This document shows, piece after piece, positions 26,471 through 33,806 of a stretch of 33,806 nt of DNA. The notes beneath the pieces are model-generated. The model did no database searches, was not told the origin of the DNA, and saw only the letters and a program-made list of their open reading frames with translations. How positions within the stretch are numbered: position 1 is the first letter of the stretch; the number at the start of each line of letters is the position of its first letter. The DNA lies in assembly GCF_002246015.1 (NCBI RefSeq), contig NZ_NOLJ01000010.1:249455-283260 (forward strand), read 5' to 3'. The translations under genes were made by a program, and so were the position numbers. The stretch is from Nostoc sp. 'Peltigera membranacea cyanobiont' 210A (GTDB lineage: Bacteria; Cyanobacteriota; Cyanobacteriia; Cyanobacteriales; Nostocaceae).

Positions 26471-26506
26471 TTCTAGCACTCCTATTACATGGCAAAACCA
26501 TCATTA

Positions 26507-26530
26507 CCAATGCCCAATGCCCAATGCCCA
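26507..26530. repeat. Tandem heptanucleotide repeat AATGCCC
   Basis: Three successive AATGCCC units fill the spacer between kdpC and kdpD. Such short tandem heptamers are typical of spacers in Nostoc-type genomes. The unit number could vary between strains. Confidence 0.75.
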
Positions 26531-26531
26531 T

Positions 26532-27134
26532 TTACTGATTTGGCTGACGATTAATATCTTGCAAATCAAGAGCATAATTCAATCGGAAAACATTCACTCC
26601 CGGTTCGCCAAAAATCCCTAAAAATCTGCCATCAGTATACTGATTAATTAAACGTAAAATCTCATCTTCTTTTACTCCCCGCGCACCAGCAACCCGCGTC
26701 AATTGCTGCCGTGCTGCTTTAAAGGAAATATGCGGATCTAAACCAGAACCAGAGGTATAAATTATATCGGCTATGGGTTGAAGATTTTCCTCTCGCAATT
26801 TATCTGCCTCTTCTAAAATCCGCTTAAGTAGTTCTGGATTGCTTGCAGCGAGATTGCTAGCACCAGATATGCCAGTTGGCTTGGCTTTTTTGCCTTGGCT
26901 ATATCTAACAGTGCTGGGACGAGAATGGAAATATCGCTCAGATGTGAACACTTGACCAATCAAAGCGGAACCAATTGGTTCATCATTTTGACCCAGCTTG
27001 ATGCTGCCGTTAGCTTGATAAGGGAAAAAAACTTGACCCACTACAAGGATTATTAGAGGATAGATGATTGCAGTCAACAACCAAAGCATTAGAGTTATAA
27101 AAATTGCTCTGATAGTTTCTCGAATAATAGCCAT
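26532..27134 (-). CDS. kdpC: K+-transporting ATPase subunit KdpC
   Basis: KdpC is a single-span subunit that stabilises the KdpFABC complex and supports nucleotide binding by KdpB. This protein has 200 residues: a membrane helix at about 11-35 (LMLWLLTAIIYPLIILVVG) and a periplasmic domain with the family motifs IGSALIGQVF, YFHSRPS, SGASNLAASNP, SGSGLDPHIS and ARQQLTRVA. Length is normal. It follows kdpB by 345 bases, a large gap occupied by a degraded F/G-type reading frame, and precedes kdpD. The ATG at 27134 gives the expected N-terminus. Confidence 0.95.
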   Translation of the reverse strand: MAIIRETIRAIFITLMLWLLTAIIYPLIILVVGQVFFPYQANGSIKLGQNDEPIGSALIGQVFTSERYFHSRPSTVRYSQGKKAKPTGISGASNLAASNPELLKRILEEADKLREENLQPIADIIYTSGSGLDPHISFKAARQQLTRVAGARGVKEDEILRLINQYTDGRFLGIFGEPGVNVFRLNYALDLQDINRQPNQ

Positions 27135-27203
27135 AAAAAGTTTTCCAATTGCGCCTAAAATTTAATTTTTAATTTTTAATTTTTTTGCCCACCTAACAGG
27201 AGG

Positions 27204-27371
27204 TTATAAGATACTGTTAGCAACAGCATAAACAACAACTGGGGCAGTTACCACATTCAAGCACAGCACATTCAAGCACAGTAAGATCAAAATAGCGAGT
27301 GGTAGATGTTGTTTATGCCATTGCGACTAAACAAAGGATATCGTCAAAGCAGTGCTGAATGAAAACGATAT
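27204..27371 (-). pseudogene. Degraded kdpF/kdpG-like small gene
   Basis: Between kdpB and kdpC, where heterocystous cyanobacteria carry a small kdp gene (named kdpG in Anabaena; F-type subunit in some annotations), one minus-strand frame still reads like such a protein. It reads ISFSFSTALTISFV, then a TAG stop at 27327-27329, then SQWHKQHLPLAILILL, continuing as a hydrophobic segment that ends in VVVYAVANSIL and a TAA at 27204-27206. It has no ATG. A 15-bp tandem duplication (CACATTCAAGCACAG on the plus strand) repeats five codons (LCLNV twice). The C-terminal half I recall for this family is missing. A TTG-started 28-residue membrane peptide could still be made, so loss of function is inferred. 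The family match is from memory. Confidence 0.5.
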
Positions 27372-27479
27372 TTATTTATATTCTTCTTGTCCCTCCCGTC
27401 AACAGGTAAAAGTAAAAATGTTTATTATTTTACTTTGGTCAAGATGCGATCGTTTCCAGCGTCTCTACTTTTGCTATCC

Positions 27480-29585
27480 TTAAGCCAAGCCCACAAGTGT
27501 AATCAGTACATCGATCAATTTAATTGCAATAAACGGCGCAATCACCCCACCTAAGCCGTAAATTAAGATATTGCGTTGGAGTAACTGATTAGCTGTCAGT
27601 GGTCTAAACCTCACACCCTTTAATGCCAAGGGAATCAAAGCGGGAATAATCAAAGCATTATAAATCAATGCTGAGAGTACAGCAGATTTAGGGCTAGTCA
27701 AATTCATAATATTCAGGCTTTGCAGGTTAGCAGCGACAAATATCACTGGGATAATTGCAAAGTATTTAGCAATATCATTAGCGATGGAAAATGTCGTCAA
27801 TGCCCCGCGAGTAATCAACAATTGTTTACCAATACCAATGATATCGAGTAGTTTTGTGGGATCGGAGTCCAAATCGAGCATGTTGGCGGCTTCTTTTGCA
27901 GCTTGCGTTCCTGTATTCATCGCCACGCCGACGTTAGCTTGGGCTAATGCGGGAGCATCGTTAGTTCCATCTCCCGTCATAGCGACCAGTTTACCTGCTG
28001 CTTGTTCCTGCTTAATGATACTGATTTTGTCTTCTGGTGTGGCTTCGGCAATGAAGTCATCAACCCCAGCTTCTTTGGCAATGACAGAAGCGGTAATTCG
28101 GTTGTCTCCAGTTAGCATGATGGTACGCACTCCCATCCGTCGCAGTTGCTCAAAGCGATCGCGGATACCAGGTTTAACTATATCTTTGAGATAAATAATC
28201 CCATAGATTTCGTTATCTAAGCTAACTGCTAAGGGTGTACCTCCCAGGCGAGAAACTCGTTCGTAGGCAGCATCCAATTCTGGTATATCGTGTCCGTTGC
28301 GGGAACGGACAAATCCTTTAATAGCTTCTACTGCTCCCTTTCTGGCTTCATACCCACCAGGTAAATTCGTCCCACTCATCCGGGTTTTGGCGGAAAAAGT
28401 AACTCCTTCTGCCTGAGTGGAGTCAAAATCAAACCGTGCGCCCAACTTTTCTGCTAGTCGGACAATGGATTTTCCTTCTGGTGTATTGTCAAAGACACTA
28501 GCTGCCCAAGCAACATTAGCAATTTCCGACATTGAATGACCGTTGAGGGGAATAAACTCTTCCGCCAGACGGTTGCCGAGGGTAATTGTACCTGTTTTGT
28601 CGAGAAGTAAAGTGTTGATATCGCCACAGGCTTCGACTGCTCGTCCTGATGTGGCAATGACGTTAAATTGGGCAACTCGATCCATACCAGCAATACCGAT
28701 GGTACTTAGTAAGCCGCCAATGGTAGTAGGAATTAACGCTACTAATAAGGCAATTAAAATTGGGACGCTGACTGGACTGTTGACATAGTAAGCAAGTGCG
28801 GGCAAGGTGACTACAACTAACAAAAACACTAAGCTGAGAACTGCCAACAATACCGTGAGGGCAATTTCATTGGGTGTTTTGCTGCGTTCTGCCCCTTCTA
28901 CTAAAGTAATCATCCGGTCAATAAAGCCTTTGCCTGGGTCTGTAGTAATACGGATAATTAGTTCATCTGAGATAATCCGCGTCCCACCAGTGACGGAACT
29001 AGCAACATCGGAGCCTGATTCTTTTAATACTGGTGCAGATTCCCCAGTAATTGCCGATTCATCCACTGAGGCCACACCCATGATTACTTCACCATCGGCG
29101 GGGATGATATCGCCAGCAACAACGTAGATGGTATCGCCCTGTTTGAGGCTGGTGGATGAAACTTCACTAAGTGTGCCATCGGCAGCAAGTTTTTTCGCGA
29201 TCGCCTCTAACTTTGTTAACCGCAAGGCATCGGCTTGGGCTTTACCCCGCCCTTCTGCCACTGCTTCGGCAAAATTGGCAAACCAAACTGTAAAGAATAA
29301 AATCCCCGACAACAAGGCGTTGAAAACTTGTGGGTTCTTTTGAAGGGCTGGGCCAAATAGGTTGGGATCGATCGTTAGCAATAGGAGGATGATTGTCCCT
29401 ACCCAAACTACAAAGATTACTGGATTTTTGATTGCATACTTAGGGTTGAGCTTGACAAAAGCATCTCTAATTGCTCTTAAGTACAGCCACTTATTATTTG
29501 CCCTGGTCTTTTTACGTTTTTGGCGGCGATCGCCAGAACGAGAACTTGGGCGTCTAGCTTTGAAGTTAGTTGCCACTGGATTCAT
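27480..29585 (-). CDS. kdpB: K+-transporting P-type ATPase subunit KdpB
   Basis: KdpB is the catalytic subunit that hydrolyses ATP to drive K+ uptake through KdpA. This 701-residue protein has the complete P-type ATPase set: actuator motif TGES near residue 180, phosphorylation motif DKTGTIT with D329, a nucleotide-binding domain with KGAVEAIKGF, and the hinge motif MTGDGTNDAPALAQA near 540. Hydrophobic helices lie at about 55-105, 250-310 and 610-700. The N-terminal tail is unusually basic (SSRSGDRRQKRKKTRANNK). The gene lies second in a kdpA-B-C-D order, but 553 bases after kdpA across a large hairpin-forming repeat. All catalytic residues are intact. Confidence 0.97.
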   Translation of the reverse strand: MNPVATNFKARRPSSRSGDRRQKRKKTRANNKWLYLRAIRDAFVKLNPKYAIKNPVIFVVWVGTIILLLLTIDPNLFGPALQKNPQVFNALLSGILFFTVWFANFAEAVAEGRGKAQADALRLTKLEAIAKKLAADGTLSEVSSTSLKQGDTIYVVAGDIIPADGEVIMGVASVDESAITGESAPVLKESGSDVASSVTGGTRIISDELIIRITTDPGKGFIDRMITLVEGAERSKTPNEIALTVLLAVLSLVFLLVVVTLPALAYYVNSPVSVPILIALLVALIPTTIGGLLSTIGIAGMDRVAQFNVIATSGRAVEACGDINTLLLDKTGTITLGNRLAEEFIPLNGHSMSEIANVAWAASVFDNTPEGKSIVRLAEKLGARFDFDSTQAEGVTFSAKTRMSGTNLPGGYEARKGAVEAIKGFVRSRNGHDIPELDAAYERVSRLGGTPLAVSLDNEIYGIIYLKDIVKPGIRDRFEQLRRMGVRTIMLTGDNRITASVIAKEAGVDDFIAEATPEDKISIIKQEQAAGKLVAMTGDGTNDAPALAQANVGVAMNTGTQAAKEAANMLDLDSDPTKLLDIIGIGKQLLITRGALTTFSIANDIAKYFAIIPVIFVAANLQSLNIMNLTSPKSAVLSALIYNALIIPALIPLALKGVRFRPLTANQLLQRNILIYGLGGVIAPFIAIKLIDVLITLVGLA

Positions 29586-29655
29586 AAATAAAGTTAGCAG
29601 TGAGAAGTTAGGAGTTAGGAGTTATAGGAACTTCTAATAAAAAAATATCCAACCT

Positions 29656-29682
29656 GTAGGATGCGTTAGTAACGCATCCTAC
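29656..29682. repeat. Perfect 27-bp palindrome
   Basis: GTAGGATGCGTTA at 29656-29668 pairs with TAACGCATCCTAC at 29670-29682 around one central base. The GGATGCGTTA core is a common intergenic palindrome in cyanobacteria. It could act as an RNA hairpin between kdpA and kdpB. Confidence 0.75.
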
Positions 29683-29849
29683 GAAACCGGATAATTTATA
29701 AGATAACGGCAGGAGCCAGGAGGAAATAAGTATGAATGGAAACTTTAGTTCTGAGTAATTACCCAGTTAAAAATAAGATACTGGTACGAGACGCGTAGTG
29801 CAAGATATAGCTGAGTGATGTTAGCAGGGCGTTGAGAAATCAACACTGT

Positions 29850-29998
29850 CCCTGGATTTCTCACAAGTGATAAATCCAAGGGGTGTGGGAGGTGTGGGAG
29901 GTGTGGGAGGATGGGGAAGAAGTCTTACCCCCCACACTCCCCACACTCCCCACACTCCTCTTCCCCCTCTGCCTACACTATGCGTGAGAAATCCGGGT
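29850..29998. repeat. Large inverted repeat with nested tandem units
   Basis: The outer arms are CCCTGGATTTCTCAC (29850-29864) and GTGAGAAATCCGGG (29985-29998). Inside are three tandem GGTGTGGGAG units (about 29882-29911) facing three CCCCACACT units (about 29931-29959). The whole could fold into one long, GC-rich hairpin of about 150 bases. It is non-coding and may be a mobile or dispersed repeat. Confidence 0.7.
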
Positions 29999-30138
29999 GT
30001 CCTAACATATCTAACTACAGCTATATAAACCTTTCTTGCTTGAATCTCACACTTTTAAGTCTGGGTTACTCCTTTCTCCTGCCTCCTGAATTATTTTTTG
30101 ATATTTTCTCAATTTCAAACTTATAACTCATAACTTTT

Positions 30139-31824
30139 CTAACTGCCAGATGCTAGTTTTAAACCCTCAGCGATGGGGCCTAAAGCCAGAACGGGAAAGA
30201 AAGTTAATACTCCCAAAACCAGCGTGACTCCAGCCGTGATCCCAGTAAATACTAGAGAATCAGTTCTCAGGGTTGCAGGGGTTTCTTGTACTGGTTGTTT
30301 GCGAGACATCCCGTCAGCTAGCAGCAGGATGGCAATCATCGGAATGTAGCGTCCTCCGATTAGGCTAACTAAAGTACTCAAGTTCCACCACAGGGTGTTA
30401 TCCCCCAAGCCCTCTAAGCCCGAACCATTATTTGCTGCTGCTGAGGCATATTCATAAACTACTTGAGAAATACCGTGATAGCCAGCGTTGCTAATTCCAG
30501 ATAGGGAGATGGGATAAGCCAAAGCGATCGCACTGGGAATCAAAACTAGAATTGGGTGAATCAACAGCACTACACTAGCGAGGACGATTTCCCGTTTTTC
30601 AACTTTGCGTCCTAAAAACTCTGGAGTACGTCCTGCCATGAGTCCAGTGAGGAACACTGTGAGAATTAAGTAAATAAATAAGTAAGCTGTTCCAGTTCCT
30701 TGACCACCCCAGATAACCTGGATAAATAAGTTGAAGAGAGTCGAAAATATTCCTTGCGGCATCAAAGAATCGTGCATCCCGTTCACAGCACCAGACATAG
30801 TAGCAGTAGTCATCACTGCCCAAAATGCTGTTTGTGCCCAACCAAATCGAACTTCTTTCCCCTCTAAATTGGGCTGTTCTAATCTAAAGGCAGTATTAAC
30901 CAGGGGATTACCTTGCAGTTCTCCCACGGCTGTCACTCCCACCAGAACGACAAAAATCACAAACACCATCCAAAAAAGTAGCCAAGCTTGTTTGATATTG
31001 TTGGCAAATATACCGTAGGTGTAAATCAAGGCTGCTGGGATAGAAATCATGGCCAGCATTTCTATCAAATTAGAAGCGCCATTGGGATTTTCAAAGGGGT
31101 GAGCTGAGTTTACGCCAAAAAAGCCACCGCCGTTCTCGCCCAAAAGTTTGATCATTTCAAAGGATGCCACCGGGCCTCTGGCCAGATATTGCGTCCCGCC
31201 TTCTAAGGTTTGCACATCCATAGTTCCAGCTAATGTTTGTGGTACACCTGCTACCAGCAAAGCGATCGCGCCAATAATCGAAATCGGCAGCAATATTCGG
31301 GTAATTCCACGGACGAGATCGACGTAAAAGTTTCCCAGTCTTCTACCCGTCAACCCGCGAATAAAGGCAATTCCTACGGCTAAACCGGTGGCTGCGGAGG
31401 TGAACATCAAAAAGCCTAAAGCCGCTACCTGGCTAAAATAGCTTAAGGTTGTCTCACCTGCATAGTGTTGTTGGTCGGTATTCGTTACAAATGAAATCGT
31501 TGTATGCAGCAATACATCCCACGTGGGCGCACCGAAGCCGTTTGGATTCCAGGGTAAGAGTCTCTGAAAATATATCAGAAAATACACTGAAATAGCCATG
31601 ACCGTGTTGCAACAGAGTATGGCCCGGATATACTCCCAACCCGTCATGTCATCTTTTCTCCGAACACCCGCAAATACGAACATACTTCGCTCTATGGGGT
31701 TCATTAAAAAATCAAGCAGTGTTCTTTCTCCCAAAAAGACACGCGCTATGTATTTTCCGAATAATGGAGTGATTGCTATGACAATACACAGCGTTATGCC
31801 AATTTGCAAAAAACCTTGTCCCAT
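30139..31824 (-). CDS. kdpA: K+-transporting ATPase subunit KdpA
   Basis: KdpA is the K+-binding, channel-like subunit of the high-affinity Kdp ATPase in the cytoplasmic membrane. This 561-residue protein is close to the usual length and has about ten membrane helices. Selectivity-loop segments are visible: FVTNTDQQHYAGE (about residue 115), GENGGGFFGVNSAHPFENP (about 232), TATMSGAVNGMHDS (about 350) and NNGSGLEGLGDN (about 470). The start ATG at 31824 gives the expected N-terminal helix. It is the first gene of the operon, and the upstream region is 756 bases long before the divergent histidine kinase gene. No KdpF-like peptide is visible just before or after it. Confidence 0.97.
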   Translation of the reverse strand: MGQGFLQIGITLCIVIAITPLFGKYIARVFLGERTLLDFLMNPIERSMFVFAGVRRKDDMTGWEYIRAILCCNTVMAISVYFLIYFQRLLPWNPNGFGAPTWDVLLHTTISFVTNTDQQHYAGETTLSYFSQVAALGFLMFTSAATGLAVGIAFIRGLTGRRLGNFYVDLVRGITRILLPISIIGAIALLVAGVPQTLAGTMDVQTLEGGTQYLARGPVASFEMIKLLGENGGGFFGVNSAHPFENPNGASNLIEMLAMISIPAALIYTYGIFANNIKQAWLLFWMVFVIFVVLVGVTAVGELQGNPLVNTAFRLEQPNLEGKEVRFGWAQTAFWAVMTTATMSGAVNGMHDSLMPQGIFSTLFNLFIQVIWGGQGTGTAYLFIYLILTVFLTGLMAGRTPEFLGRKVEKREIVLASVVLLIHPILVLIPSAIALAYPISLSGISNAGYHGISQVVYEYASAAANNGSGLEGLGDNTLWWNLSTLVSLIGGRYIPMIAILLLADGMSRKQPVQETPATLRTDSLVFTGITAGVTLVLGVLTFFPVLALGPIAEGLKLASGS

Positions 31825-31905
31825 ATATTTTACGCTAAATTAAATTTAAGTCCTAGCAAGCCAATTTTTAGAAATAACGGATTTTGAGGAATTTACTATT
31901 TTCAG

Positions 31906-31934
31906 TTATCACTATTTTCCCGATACTTGTTCAA
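31906..31934 (-). promoter_or_regulatory. Candidate sigma-70-type promoter of kdpA
   Basis: On the minus strand, TTGAAC (31929-31934) is followed after 17 bases by TGATAA (31906-31911), a fair match to -35 and -10 boxes. This would give a 5' leader of about 75 bases before kdpA. It is a pattern match only, in AT-rich DNA. Confidence 0.3.
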
Positions 31935-32031
31935 GTTTTTGTTAAGAATATTTAATCTTTACTTTTAATTCATCTATTTAAACTAATTAGGATTATTTGT
32001 TTATACAATACATTTTCCAAGTTTGCAGAAC

Positions 32032-32250
32032 TTATACACTCAGATTCCCCATTACGTTGCTCCCTGACAACATCGACAACGCCGCTGCCGCCCCCGATAC
32101 CTGATGGTCACGCACTTCTAAGTATCTCTGGAACTACTCTAAATTCCGATGCCTTGAGATTTCCTGAATTACCCGCAGTGAGATACCAGCGTTACTCATC
32201 TGGGTTAAGGCAGTACGCTGAAAGCCTGCGATCGATCTACAGACTATAAG
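32032..32250 (-). pseudogene. Remnant of a tyrosine recombinase (phage-type integrase), C-terminal part
   Basis: The minus-strand frame reads GFQRTALTQMSNAGISLRVI, then QEISRHRNLE, then a TAG stop, then FQRYLEVRDHQV, ending at TAA 32032-32034. This is the C-terminal catalytic region of a tyrosine recombinase. The second-box R (QRTALTQ), the later H (SRHRNLE) and the nucleophile Y (QRYLEV) can be seen. The usual H before the R-box is lost, and the TAG probably replaces a glutamine codon by one base change. No N-terminal domain is found upstream. It is a dead fragment in the kdpA-kinase spacer and marks a former mobile or integrated element. Confidence 0.6.
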
Positions 32251-32286
32251 GATTTGACCTTGATTAGTCAGAATTACTTAAGTGAG

Positions 32287-32318
32287 ATTAGCGTAGCTTG
32301 CCGCCGTAGGCATCGCTC
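32287..32318. repeat. Nostoc-type short dispersed repeat
   Basis: GCGTAGCTTGCCGCCGTAGG runs into CATCGCTC. Its reverse complement shares GCGATGCCTACGGC with the repeat at 14698-14760. It separates the recombinase remnant from the spacer before the kinase gene. Confidence 0.55.
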
Positions 32319-32580
32319 CTATATATCTCCAATCACTGCATTAGGGGCGATCCTGGCATTTTAGGAAAATTGTACCTTAACCGCAAAGGCAATGGTCGTA
32401 AAATTGATTTAGAAATTGATTTGATTTTGCTTGTACCAGGTGGGTTAGAAATTAATTAAAAATTCTCTTTCGTGTTGACAAGTATACAGTTAATTATATC
32501 TCTGCAAGAATGGCGATCGCGCTGACGGCAGTATGCTCCAAATATATTTCAGGACTAGGCAGATTTTTAGTAAATCATAA
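32319..32580. other. Spacer upstream of the sensor kinase gene, with a possible coding remnant
   Basis: A plus-strand frame from about 32346 to a TAA at 32457-32459 reads GDPGILGKLYLNRKGNGRK and onward to VPGGLEIN. It has no start codon and looks like the tail of a lost gene I cannot name. TTGACA at 32475 with a TATCTC 16 bases later is a weak promoter candidate for the kinase gene. Confidence 0.3.
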
Positions 32581-33806
32581 ATGACGATATTAAGTCGATT
32601 ATTGACTATGAAAGAAGCTATAAATGAGCGTGGAAGGACCTATGGGCTAATAGCGATCGCCTTTGCGATCGTGATAATACTGGAATATTTGACACCCCCT
32701 GAGTACGTATTTGGCTACCTCTACACAGGGACGATTTTATTAGCAGATTCCCGCTTGAATCGGGGAGCAGTTTTGGGGATCACTCTTGCAGCAACAGGAT
32801 TAACATTATTGAATTTGTTTGTCCCAGGAGGAGAAATAATTAATTCTCCAACGTTGGCAAATAGGTTAATTGCAGTGTTGGCGTTGATGGTAACAGGTTG
32901 GTTAAGCGATCGCAACCATCGCAACGAAGAAGCGATCGCTTATACTCAAGCACAATTACGCTCCCAAGAACAACTAGCTATCATGCGTGAAGATTTTGTT
33001 TCTACCCTAACGCATGATTTGAAAACACCCCTATTAGGAGCAATTGAAACGCTGAAATATTTTCAAAATGAGCAATTTGGTGAAATCACACCCATGCAAG
33101 CAAAAGTCTTACAAACAATGGCTCGTAGTCATCGGAGTACACTGCAATTAGTCCAAACACTTTTAGATGTATACCGCAATGATGCCGAAGGGCTGAAATT
33201 ACAGATATCACCAGTTAACTTGGTGACAGTGGCGGAGGAGATAATCGCTACACTGAGTGAACTAGCGAGAACACGTCAGGTTTATATTTCTCTGCACTAT
33301 GGCGAATCAGATTTTCGGAGCTTTCTCTGGGTAAACGGCGATTCTTTACAACTTGGGCGAGTCTTCAGCAATCTCCTGAGTAATGGCATTAACCATACCC
33401 CTCGTGGCGGTAAAGTGGAAGTAGTATTTGAAGGTTATTCTAGCGATCAAGTGGTAAAAATACTCGATACTGGTTCCGGGATTACCGAAAAAGAGTTACC
33501 TCACTTATTTGAAAGATTTTATCAAGGAAATAGCGATCGCCACGTCTCCGGTTCTGGGCTAGGACTTTATTTGACCAGGCAAATAATTACTGCTCATGGG
33601 GGTACAATTTGGGCAGAGAATCGCTCACCACGCGGCGCACTGTTTGCTTTCCGACTCCCAGCTTGTCCACCACCGGGGAGGTTTCTTGTTGCAACCGCAT
33701 CCGCAAACCAAGCCGAAACAATTCATCATCTTCAACTAGTAAGATTTTTGTCATTTGTTATTGGTCATTTGTCATTTGTCATTTGTCATTCGTCAGGAAT
33801 TATTAT
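32581..33806 (+). CDS. Membrane sensor histidine kinase, 3' end outside the window
   Basis: The frame opens with ATG at 32581 and has no stop before the window ends (over 408 codons). The N-terminus has about three hydrophobic segments (around residues 21-36, 45-75 and 95-110) with little periplasmic sequence. HisKA follows, with the phospho-accepting H in STLTHDLKTPL (about residue 144), and an ATPase domain has NLLSNGINHTP, DTGSGI, FERFYQG and GSGLGLYL. The kinase domain is complete at ALFAFRLPAC (about 33666). The rest of the frame reads through the antisense of a response-regulator start and a heptamer repeat, so the natural C-terminus seems lost. It is divergent from kdpA; a link to kdp control is only a guess. 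M10 is an alternative start. Confidence 0.88.
   Translation, partial: MTILSRLLTMKEAINERGRTYGLIAIAFAIVIILEYLTPPEYVFGYLYTGTILLADSRLNRGAVLGITLAATGLTLLNLFVPGGEIINSPTLANRLIAVLALMVTGWLSDRNHRNEEAIAYTQAQLRSQEQLAIMREDFVSTLTHDLKTPLLGAIETLKYFQNEQFGEITPMQAKVLQTMARSHRSTLQLVQTLLDVYRNDAEGLKLQISPVNLVTVAEEIIATLSELARTRQVYISLHYGESDFRSFLWVNGDSLQLGRVFSNLLSNGINHTPRGGKVEVVFEGYSSDQVVKILDTGSGITEKELPHLFERFYQGNSDRHVSGSGLGLYLTRQIITAHGGTIWAENRSPRGALFAFRLPACPPPGRFLVATASANQAETIHHLQLVRFLSFVIGHLSFVICHSSGII
33587..33754 (-). pseudogene. Truncated response regulator, N-terminal fragment
   Basis: From ATG at 33754 the minus strand reads MTKILLVEDDELFRLGLR followed by MRLQQE, a typical receiver-domain beginning with the acidic pair E8-D9-D10. 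From about 33683 the resemblance ends; the frame continues through the antisense of the kinase gene's ATPase domain and stops at 33587. The phospho-acceptor aspartate, switch residues and any output domain are missing. It overlaps the 3' part of the kinase frame on the opposite strand. It appears to be the 5' remainder of a gene whose body was deleted or inverted away. Confidence 0.65.
33751..33798. repeat. Short tandem heptamer repeat (TCATTTG)
   Basis: Imperfect tandem units of TCATTTG (one reads TTATTGG) run up to near the window edge. On the minus strand they directly precede the truncated response regulator's ATG, a common place for such repeats in Nostoc-type genomes. Confidence 0.65.

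Larger units (their letters stand above)
29586..30138. other. 553-bp repeat-filled gap between kdpA and kdpB
   Basis: This gap inside an operon holds no gene I can support. It contains AGGAGTTA-type short repeats near 29604, a perfect palindrome at 29656-29682 and a large inverted-repeat structure at about 29850-29998. An AGGAGGAAATAAGTATG at about 29718 opens only an eight-codon frame. kdpB may need its own promoter, or the RNA must read through the hairpins. Confidence 0.55.

Noticed and set aside
28543..29127. Several open frames antisense to kdpB
   Set aside because: They are shadows of a strongly conserved P-type ATPase gene and have no features of their own.
29882..29960. Tandem GTGTGGGAG units resembling a short CRISPR-like array
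   Set aside because: The units are contiguous with no spacers and face an inverted set, so this is a hairpin-forming tandem repeat.
32721..32924. 67-codon minus-strand open frame
   Set aside because: It is antisense to the membrane region of the sensor kinase, whose own frame is clearly coding.

Overview
The window looks like chromosome from a filamentous, Nostoc-type cyanobacterium. The evidence is the many HIP1 octamers (GCGATCGC) inside and between genes, the short dispersed and heptanucleotide repeats typical of Nostocales, and proteins typical of the group: a Ser/Thr-kinase/ATPase/GAF/His-kinase giant, an apocarotenoid oxygenase, a folate-biopterin-type transporter and a kdp operon with a kinase-less KdpD. 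I see no rRNA, tRNA or CRISPR array.

Layout. 1-1.1 kb: two small tandem paralogous membrane proteins (+). 1.1-1.95 kb: a sigma-70-like factor (-). 2.5-10.6 kb: a signalling block on the minus strand. Read in transcription order it has two paralogous lipoprotein solute-binding proteins, a membrane hybrid histidine kinase with a Cache-like sensor, and a receiver-PAS protein. An intact ISL3-type insertion sequence (3474-4908, perfect 8-bp target duplication) and a short MITE-like element lie between the kinase and the receiver-PAS gene. 10.9-13.7 kb: an RTX-type calcium-binding repeat protein (-). 13.7-16.3 kb: repeat-rich DNA with several MITE-like elements and one small gene of unknown function. 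16.3-21.7 kb: the 1810-residue kinase. 22.0-25.3 kb: transporter and carotenoid oxygenase (+). 25.3-31.8 kb: kdpA-kdpB-kdpC-kdpD (-). 32.0-33.8 kb: a tyrosine-recombinase remnant, then a sensor histidine kinase (+) running off the window. The 3' end of that kinase abuts the decapitated 5' end of a response regulator on the other strand.

How the genes work together. KdpA, KdpB and KdpC form the high-affinity K+-uptake ATPase. KdpD here keeps only the nucleotide-binding and universal-stress domains, so it cannot phosphorylate a KdpE, and no KdpE lies nearby. The divergent histidine kinase is a speculative candidate partner. The small F/G-type kdp gene expected between kdpB and kdpC appears only as a degraded remnant. 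The two binding proteins have no permease or ATPase beside them, which suggests they present a ligand to the adjacent sensor kinase rather than feed a transporter.

Most noteworthy: the kinase/response-regulator junction at the right edge, the kdpF/G remnant with a 15-bp internal duplication, the binding-protein/sensor-kinase block, and a MITE-like family present in three copies. I found no clearly new multi-gene system.
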